In this document: piece by piece, positions 1-4,895 of the stretch
How positions within the stretch are numbered: the stretch's first letter is position 1
How the letters are laid out: each line of letters starts with the position of its first letter
Assembly (NCBI GenBank): GCA_013697365.1
Contig: JACCXA010000222.1
Span: forward strand, 1 to 6,949
Direction: 5' to 3'
Source: Chthoniobacterales bacterium
GTDB lineage: Bacteria > Verrucomicrobiota > Verrucomicrobiia > Chthoniobacterales > UBA10450
Length of the DNA stretch: 6,949 bases
Notes under the pieces: generated by a model
Database searches by the model: none
The model's input: the letters and a program-made list of their open reading frames with translations, nothing else
Told to the model about the DNA's origin: nothing
Made by a program: the position numbers and the translations under genes

Positions 1-382
1 ACACTTTGCTGCTTACAATCTTCGCCGCAGTAGCGCTCATGCTCGCATCTGTCGGGCTCTACGGCGTGATGAATTACTCCGCCACGCAGCGCACTCATGA
101 GGTCGGGATTCGCATGGCTTTGGGCGCAACACGCGCCGACATCATGCGGCTTGTGGTCGGAAACGGAATGCTGCTCACCTTGATCGGCATCGGGATCGGC
201 ATTGTCGCGTCGTGGGGTCTCACCCGTGTGATGCAGGCTTCCTGTTCGGCGTCGGCGCGACAGACGCGTTCACCTTCATCGTGGTCTCAGCGTTACTCAT
301 TGTGGTCGCCCTCGTGGCCAATTACATCCCGGCCCGCAAGGCCACGCGCGTAAATCCAGTGATCGCGCTCAGGTACGAATAG
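1..382 (+). pseudogene. ADOP/MacB-FtsX family ABC permease, 3' end, frameshifted
   Basis: This is the C-terminal end of an integral membrane permease of the MacB/FtsX superfamily; the gene starts before the window. The readable frame (codons from base 3) gives a membrane helix, then the family's cytoplasmic signature GIRMALGATR and another helix. It then leaves the expected frame near 236-238 and stops at 351-353. From 239 a second frame carries the expected remainder: FLFGVGATD, a last helix, IPARKATRVNP and the terminal ALRYE, with stop at 380-382. Restoring one base (for example a third G in CAGGGCTTC) gives 126 residues. These align without gaps to residues 750-875 of the next gene, with shared GIR-ALGATR, LFG, PAR-ATRVNP and LRYE. 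The identity as a permease end is secure. Whether the lost base is a real mutation or a sequencing error cannot be told from one sequence. If real, the last helix and conserved tail are replaced by unrelated residues. Function is unassigned; members usually take part in export or envelope processes. Confidence 0.85.
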
Positions 383-387
383 GGCGC

Positions 388-394
388 GGGAGAG
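388..394 (+). promoter_or_regulatory. Shine-Dalgarno of the complete ADOP permease
   Basis: GGGAGAG lies 5 bases before the ATG at 400, inside the 17-base gap after the upstream permease stop. It supports this start. The tight spacing suggests both permeases share one transcript. Confidence 0.6.
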
Positions 395-399
395 ACATC

Positions 400-3027
400 A
401 TGCCGCTGCTTTCGCGAGTCTTGAGCCTGGTGCGTAACGTCAGCCGCAAAGGCGAAGTCGAGCGCGAGTTGTCCGAGGAGGTCCGCTCCTACGTCGACCT
501 CCTGACGCGCGCCAAGATGAAGGATGGCCTGGCCGAGGCCGACGCGCGTCGCGCGGCCTTGATCGAACTCGGAGGCGCTGAGCAGGTAAAGGAACAGGTG
601 CGCGAAGTCCGGATGGGATATTTCCTGGAGACTCGCTGGCAGGACCTCCGGTTTGCCCTTCGCTCCCTGCGCAAGTCGCCAGTCTTCTCCCTTACGGTCG
701 TGCTGGTGCTCGCGCTCGGGATCGGCAGCACCGCGTTGATGTTTACGATCGTGAACTCGGTCCTGCTAAACGGCCCGCCGTTCCCGCAGGCCGATCGCCT
801 CGTTATGCTCTGGCAGGATTTGCCGCAAGAGAAGCGCGTCACTTTTTCGACGCGCGAGTTCAAGATCTGGGAAAAAGAGACGCAACTCTTCGAGACGTTT
901 TCGGCTTACACGGGCAACGGCTTCACCATCTCAGGCCTAGGGGAGCCGGAGCTTGCGATCGGCCGGCAGGTCACTGCTTCTTTTTTTCAAACCATGCGCG
1001 TCAATCCTGCGCTTGGTCGCGCCTTTCTTGCATCGGAGAGCGAGGTCGGCCGAGACCGCTCGGTCATCCTTAGTCATGTGCTCTGGCGGGACAAGTTCGG
1101 CATGCGCGACGATGTGCTCGGCCAGGCCGTGGTCATGAACGGCGAGCCCTACACCATCGTCGGGGTCATGCCCGAGAGCTTCACGTTTCCGGATCGGGAA
1201 ACGAAACTTTGGGTGCCCGCCGCCTTGGAGGGGCCGATCTTCCAGCAGCACGTCGACGCGCACATGCTGCGAGTCGTCGGTCGGCTGAAGGAAAATGTGA
1301 CCGCGGGACGTCTTCAGGCCGAGATCGACGTCCTCGGCACGCGGGTAAATGCACCCGATGACGACACTGTTCGCCGCTTCTACGCCGTTAGTCTGAAAGA
1401 GATGCTCGCTGGCGAACTGCGGCGGCCGCTGCTCGTGTTGCTCGCAGCGGTTGTCTTTCTGCTACTGATCGCTTGCGCAAACGTCGCCAACCTGATGCTG
1501 GCGCGAGGCAGCGCACGCCAGAGTGAAATGGCGATCCGCAGCGCGCTGGGCGCAAGCCGGCGGCGGCTGGTCGCGCAGTTGCTGACGGAAGCGGTCTTGC
1601 TCGCGGGCATGGGCGGGGCGCTTGGCCTTGGCATCGCGATCTGGGGCCTTGATCTGCTCAAGCATTTTACCGCGGGCAACCTCCCCGAGCTTTTGCACGC
1701 GCGTCTGGATGCCTCCGCGCTCGCGTTCGCAATCTTTGTTACGGGAGCTTCCGCGATTCTGTTCGGGCTCGCGCCCGCTCTCACGGCCTCGCGCACCAGT
1801 TTCCAGACGGCACTCAAAGGCAATACGCGAGCAACCGACGCTGGGGGAGAACGGACGCGTTACGCGCTGGTCTTCGCCGAGGTTGCTCTCGCCTGTCTGC
1901 TCCTCATTGGCTGCGGACTCCTGATGCGCAGCTTCGTTGCGCTCGTGCATGCCGACCCCGGCTTTCGCGCCGAAAACGTTGTGACCGCCGACGCCGTGCT
2001 GATGAAAGATCGTTACGCAGATGCGCCGGCGATGATCCGCTTTTATCGCGAAGCATTATCGACCATTCGCACACTTCCTGGCGTCAACTCGGCAGGCGTT
2101 GTCACGCACCTCCCCTTCGGCGGCAATGGGTGGGGCAACAGTTACGCCGTGGAGGGTCAACCCTCTCCCCCCGGTGTCGAGACCAGTGCGCAAATCCGGC
2201 CGGTCAGCCCCGGTTACTTCGGGACGCTCGCGATTCCCTTGCAAGAAGGGCGCGAATTCACCGAGGACGACAAAGAGAACGCTCCCGGCGTGGCGATCAT
2301 TAACCAGCTCTTCGCCGACCGCCACTGGCCTAATGAAAGCCCAATCGGCCAGCGCCTGCGATACGGGCGCGATTGGCTCTCAATTGTCGGCGTGTGCGGT
2401 AACATCCAGCACACGCGTCTCGACGCGCAGCCCGATGCGGAAATCTACGTGCCCTATCCGCAGGTGCCCGCCACGGCGATGCAGTTTGTCGGTCGCGACT
2501 TAAATTTTGTCGTGCGCGCGGCAAATCCTGCGCTCGTGGCGCCGGCGCTCCGCGCCACGCTGCGTCGCCTCGATCCCGCTCTCGTTGTGCGCGTGAACAC
2601 GATGGAGGCGCTCATCGATGATTCGATCGCGCAGCCGCGTTTCCGCACCTGGCTGATTGGCATCGTCTCGGCCTTTGCGGTCGTGCTGGCCTGCCTTGGA
2701 ATCTACGGCGTGATCGCCTACCTCGTGACGCAGCGCTACAAGGAAATCGGTATTCGCATCGCGCTCGGCGCGACCCGCGGGAACATCCTCGGGCTCGTGC
2801 TCGGCCGCACGCTAAAACTAACGAGCGCGGGGGTGGCCGCAGGAATGCTAGCTGCCCTTTTCCTTTCGCGCTTCCTCGCCGGTCTGCTTTTCGGCATCAC
2901 CACCCACGATCTGACCGTCTTCCTCTTCGTGCCGCTTTCCCTCTTGAGCGTCGCCCTGCTCGCAAGCTACTTGCCAGCGAGACGCGCCACGCGGGTCAAC
3001 CCAGTCACTTCCCTGCGCTACGAATAG
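400..3027 (+). CDS. ADOP-type ABC transporter permease (MacB/FtsX family), full length
   Basis: This 875-residue inner-membrane permease has the duplicated architecture typical of ADOP proteins. Residues about 5-70 form a charged helical region like the permease prefix domain that precedes these proteins. Helix 1 (about 98-118, with LALGIGSTALMF) leads into a first MacB-like periplasmic core domain (about 120-335). A first FtsX block follows (helices near 342-364, 396-419 and 438-460), with the signature EMAIRSALGASRRRL at 376-390. Helix 5 (about 488-510) precedes a second periplasmic domain (about 515-745). A second FtsX block ends the protein (helices near 750-778, 803-822 and 837-858), with EIGIRIALGATR and the terminal RVNPVTSLRYE. 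Family knowledge: MacB-like permeases pair with a separate ATPase and transmit force to the periplasm (mechanotransmission) rather than forming a classical channel. No ATPase is seen nearby, as expected for an 'orphan' permease. Substrate unknown. The gene follows a paralogue by 17 bases and converges on the - strand genes. Confidence 0.92.
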   Translation: MPLLSRVLSLVRNVSRKGEVERELSEEVRSYVDLLTRAKMKDGLAEADARRAALIELGGAEQVKEQVREVRMGYFLETRWQDLRFALRSLRKSPVFSLTVVLVLALGIGSTALMFTIVNSVLLNGPPFPQADRLVMLWQDLPQEKRVTFSTREFKIWEKETQLFETFSAYTGNGFTISGLGEPELAIGRQVTASFFQTMRVNPALGRAFLASESEVGRDRSVILSHVLWRDKFGMRDDVLGQAVVMNGEPYTIVGVMPESFTFPDRETKLWVPAALEGPIFQQHVDAHMLRVVGRLKENVTAGRLQAEIDVLGTRVNAPDDDTVRRFYAVSLKEMLAGELRRPLLVLLAAVVFLLLIACANVANLMLARGSARQSEMAIRSALGASRRRLVAQLLTEAVLLAGMGGALGLGIAIWGLDLLKHFTAGNLPELLHARLDASALAFAIFVTGASAILFGLAPALTASRTSFQTALKGNTRATDAGGERTRYALVFAEVALACLLLIGCGLLMRSFVALVHADPGFRAENVVTADAVLMKDRYADAPAMIRFYREALSTIRTLPGVNSAGVVTHLPFGGNGWGNSYAVEGQPSPPGVETSAQIRPVSPGYFGTLAIPLQEGREFTEDDKENAPGVAIINQLFADRHWPNESPIGQRLRYGRDWLSIVGVCGNIQHTRLDAQPDAEIYVPYPQVPATAMQFVGRDLNFVVRAANPALVAPALRATLRRLDPALVVRVNTMEALIDDSIAQPRFRTWLIGIVSAFAVVLACLGIYGVIAYLVTQRYKEIGIRIALGATRGNILGLVLGRTLKLTSAGVAAGMLAALFLSRFLAGLLFGITTHDLTVFLFVPLSLLSVALLASYLPARRATRVNPVTSLRYE

Positions 3028-3047
3028 CGCACGTGCGCAAAGGCCTG

Positions 3048-3608
3048 CTATAACTTGGAGCCGCCGGTGCTGACCACATGCACGGTACTGGCCTGCGGAC
3101 CCATCTCTCCGTGCGAAAGATCGAAGCGCACTTCCGACCCGATCTTCAACGCAGCAAAGTCGGTCCCGAGGAGGGCGTTGCGGTGGAAATAAATGTCGAC
3201 GCCGCCGCCATCGGTGATGAAACCGTAATCCGCGAAAAGCTTTGTGATGAGAGCGCGCGGTTCGGCATGAGTTTTTACCTCATGTCGTTGCCGCTCGACC
3301 AGGTCCTTCAACTGCCGCTCCATCGTCTTAAAGGCATCGTTGATGATCTTCGTTAACGGCTCGTGCATCTCGTGCTCGGTCTGCTTTTCATCGGCGACCA
3401 GCTCATGCCCGGGCGGAACCGTCACGTCGACCCGGACGCGAAACGGGTTGCCAGAACGCTGCTGATGATTCGGCTGTTCGATCGCGATACTGCAGCGGCT
3501 GATGTGGTCGCAAAAACGGTCGAGCCGCGTGGCCTTCGCGCGAATCAGATCGTCGATCTCGGCGGATTTCTGCACGCCGCGATAGGATATCTCGATGGGC
3601 AATTGCAT
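3048..3608 (-). CDS. HPF/RaiA-type ribosome hibernation factor fused to a cold-shock domain
   Basis: This 186-residue cytoplasmic protein has two parts. Residues about 1-107 resemble the short ribosome hibernation-promoting factor/YfiA fold: an opening strand (LPIEISYRGV), helix 1 with LIRAKATRLDRF, strands with CSIAIEQP and FRVRVDVTVPPGHEL, and a long second helix with INDAFKTMERQLKDLVERQ. Family members bind the 30S decoding region and silence idle ribosomes. Residues about 118-179 resemble a cold-shock (OB-fold, single-strand nucleic acid binding) domain: ITKLFADYGFI matches the RNP1 region, DIYFHRNAL the RNP2 region, and the end has the common GPQAS. RNP1 is degenerate: the usual KGFGFI reads ADYGFI. 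The ATG at 3608 is chosen because GAGGGAG lies just before it. An in-frame TTG at 3626 would add six residues and overlap the upstream stop as TTGA, but has weaker support. The gene sits 14 bases after the baeRF-like gene, probably in one transcript. It has no long-HPF dimerisation domain. Confidence 0.88.
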   Translation of the reverse strand: MQLPIEISYRGVQKSAEIDDLIRAKATRLDRFCDHISRCSIAIEQPNHQQRSGNPFRVRVDVTVPPGHELVADEKQTEHEMHEPLTKIINDAFKTMERQLKDLVERQRHEVKTHAEPRALITKLFADYGFITDGGGVDIYFHRNALLGTDFAALKIGSEVRFDLSHGEMGPQASTVHVVSTGGSKL

Positions 3609-3611
3609 CCG

Positions 3612-3618
3612 CTCCCTC
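3612..3618 (-). promoter_or_regulatory. Shine-Dalgarno that fixes the HPF-CSD start
   Basis: On the - strand GAGGGAG precedes the ATG at 3608, with its GAGG core 6 bases from the start. This favours ATG 3608 over the upstream in-frame TTG at 3626. Confidence 0.65.
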
Positions 3619-3622
3619 AGGA

Positions 3623-4102
3623 TCAAACCGGCTGCAGCGAGCGAAAATGTTGCCGGAGATCGGCGAGCTCAATCTTAACCAAATCGGACTTTACATGCTC
3701 CACGATGCAATCGCGCACCTCCGCGGGCAGCAGGTCGACAACTGCTGAGTGTATCGACGCCGGAGCCGCAAACGACCAGCCCTCTTTTCCATCGCGTTTC
3801 ACCACCTCCGAGATGCTCTCCGCGAGCTGCTTGAAGATGCGGCGGTCGTTTTCCGCTTCCATTCCCTGCCGCTCGGCGATGGCATTTTGGTGGCGCCCGC
3901 CACCAGCCGTGTTGGCACCAGTGTTGACTGGAAAACTCCCGGCCTGGTCGGAAACTTTATCCTGATAACGACCGTGCGCGTCAGTTGTTTCGAAGGCTTG
4001 CACCAGCTCCAACGCAGCGCCGCGAGTGGGGGTCTCGTTGACCCGGTAAGCCTTCAGGCCTCCGCGGTCTGTGACAATAATGAGTGAGGTCGGTGTCGTC
4101 AT
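3623..4102 (-). CDS. Host attachment protein / baeRF-like (archaeo-eukaryotic release factor-like) protein
   Basis: With the ATG at 4102 this gives a 159-residue soluble protein. It resembles the 'host attachment protein' family, which has been related to the bacterial eRF1-like (baeRF) group. Visible family features are the opening strand SLIIVTDRGGLKAYRV (6-21), a glycine-rich segment ending GGGRH (67-71), a helix with RIFKQLAESISEVVK (88-102), then APASIHSAVVDLLPAEVRD (113-131) and a closing VKSDLVKIELADLRQHF (137-153). The last two match the family pattern of an APP-like turn, a 'hydrolyse or reduce' helix and a D-L-x-K...L-x-x-L end. I see no signal peptide, and no GGQ peptide-release motif as in true eRF1. 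The biochemical role of the family is not settled; the 'attachment' name comes from early genetic work, and a ribosome-related role is proposed from fold. No good Shine-Dalgarno precedes 4102. The frame stays open to an ATG at 4231, one base after the HAD gene's stop, but the extra 43 residues look unlike any domain. It sits directly before the ribosome hibernation gene. Confidence 0.75.
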   Translation of the reverse strand: MTTPTSLIIVTDRGGLKAYRVNETPTRGAALELVQAFETTDAHGRYQDKVSDQAGSFPVNTGANTAGGGRHQNAIAERQGMEAENDRRIFKQLAESISEVVKRDGKEGWSFAAPASIHSAVVDLLPAEVRDCIVEHVKSDLVKIELADLRQHFRSLQPV

Positions 4103-4232
4103 TCTGGAGTGGTCGTCTATCGTCTTCTTTCGATGCGAAGTGAATCGTTTTTCAGGGGCGGAGTGCGCTGATCCAACTGGGGCGGCGAAAAGGGCGCGGC
4201 TCACGAGCGTCCGCTTCATCGAGGCGCGCATT
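4103..4232 (-). other. Spacer between the HAD gene and the baeRF-like gene
   Basis: These 130 bases are the only real break in the - strand gene row. They could hold an internal promoter for the baeRF-like and HPF genes, or be coding if the former starts at 4231. I see no convincing -35/-10 pair. The best candidate on the - strand is TTCACT, 17 bases, GATAGA, which is poor. A GCGG/CCGC inverted repeat with an 11-base loop (about 4196-4214) has only a 4-pair stem and is not a credible terminator. Confidence 0.35.
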
Positions 4233-4895
4233 TTATCCCGGCAGGGGCGAACGGAGATAACGCTCCAGTAAATCAGCCGGATCGCGGAAGATGGCGATGG
4301 CACCAGACGCGCGCAATTCATCTTCGCTGAACCCGCCACAGAGCAAGGCAATCGTCCGCAATTCGATCTTCTTCGCGGCTTGCACATCGAATGGAGTGTC
4401 GCCGATCACGATGGCTTCGTCCGCCTGCACCTGGAGCAGATGAAGCGCGCTCGTGAACACATCCGGGCTCGGTTTCGAGTGCTCCACGTCGCTCTTCGTT
4501 GTCCGCGCCTCGACCAGACCCCCGAGCCCCGCCAGGTTCACGTAATGCTCGACTTCGTCCGCATTGCCCGAGGAAGCGAGAGCGATGCGCTTGCCATCAT
4601 CACGCAGGCGTTCAAGCAGCTCTTTCACTTTCGGGAAGGGTCGGACGTGCTCCAGATACTCGCTCCGGAAAAGTTTGCCGCGGAACTCTTCCATTTCCGC
4701 TCCCATCTTTCGCAACTCGGCCGCGCTCCAAAAAACCGGCAGATACTGATCGCCGCCCTTACCGATTTGTTGCCGGAGTTCTCGATATGGAACCTCCCGG
4801 CCGTAGTGCAGAAAAGTCTTCTGCCACGCCTCGGCGTGCAGGTCGTTGGAATCAACGAGCGTACCATCGAGATCGATGATAGCTGCCTTGATCAC
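4233..4895 (-). CDS. HAD-superfamily hydrolase, beta-phosphoglucomutase/phosphatase-like
   Basis: This 220-residue cytoplasmic HAD subfamily IA enzyme has all four core motifs. Motif I is DLDGT (8-12, nucleophile D8 and acid/base D10). Motif II is ALASSGN (105-111). Motif III is the lysine in HSKPSPDVF (K141). Motif IV is VIGDTPFDVQAA (163-174, metal ligands D166 and D170). Residues about 16-85 form a C1-type helical cap. H20 in DLHAEAW recalls the cap histidine of beta-phosphoglucomutase, but other HAD phosphatases share this motif. The enzyme therefore acts on a small phosphorylated metabolite, with a hexose phosphate suggested mainly by the neighbouring glgX. Phosphoglycolate phosphatase activity is an alternative. 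Translation starts with GTG at 4895, which overlaps the glgX stop as GTGA, so the two are probably translationally coupled; only a weak GGGA precedes it. The length is usual for the family and no key residue is missing. Confidence 0.85.
   Translation of the reverse strand: MIKAAIIDLDGTLVDSNDLHAEAWQKTFLHYGREVPYRELRQQIGKGGDQYLPVFWSAAELRKMGAEMEEFRGKLFRSEYLEHVRPFPKVKELLERLRDDGKRIALASSGNADEVEHYVNLAGLGGLVEARTTKSDVEHSKPSPDVFTSALHLLQVQADEAIVIGDTPFDVQAAKKIELRTIALLCGGFSEDELRASGAIAIFRDPADLLERYLRSPLPG

Noticed and set aside
1380..1950. Two overlapping - strand open frames (147 and 162 codons) inside the full-length permease
   Set aside because: They are antisense to the conserved first FtsX block and have low-complexity, arginine/serine/alanine-rich translations.
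3024..3051. Perfect 12-base palindrome GCGCACGTGCGC (3027-3038) with outer ATAGC/GCTAT arms between the convergent genes
   Set aside because: As a hairpin the core gives only a 4-pair stem, the outer arms are 5 pairs, and no T tract follows on either strand. It is too weak to call a terminator or operator, although its place between convergent genes fits transcription ending.
3363..3965. 200-codon + strand open frame across the HPF and baeRF-like genes
   Set aside because: It is antisense to two genes with recognisable families, shows no domain and crosses their junction.
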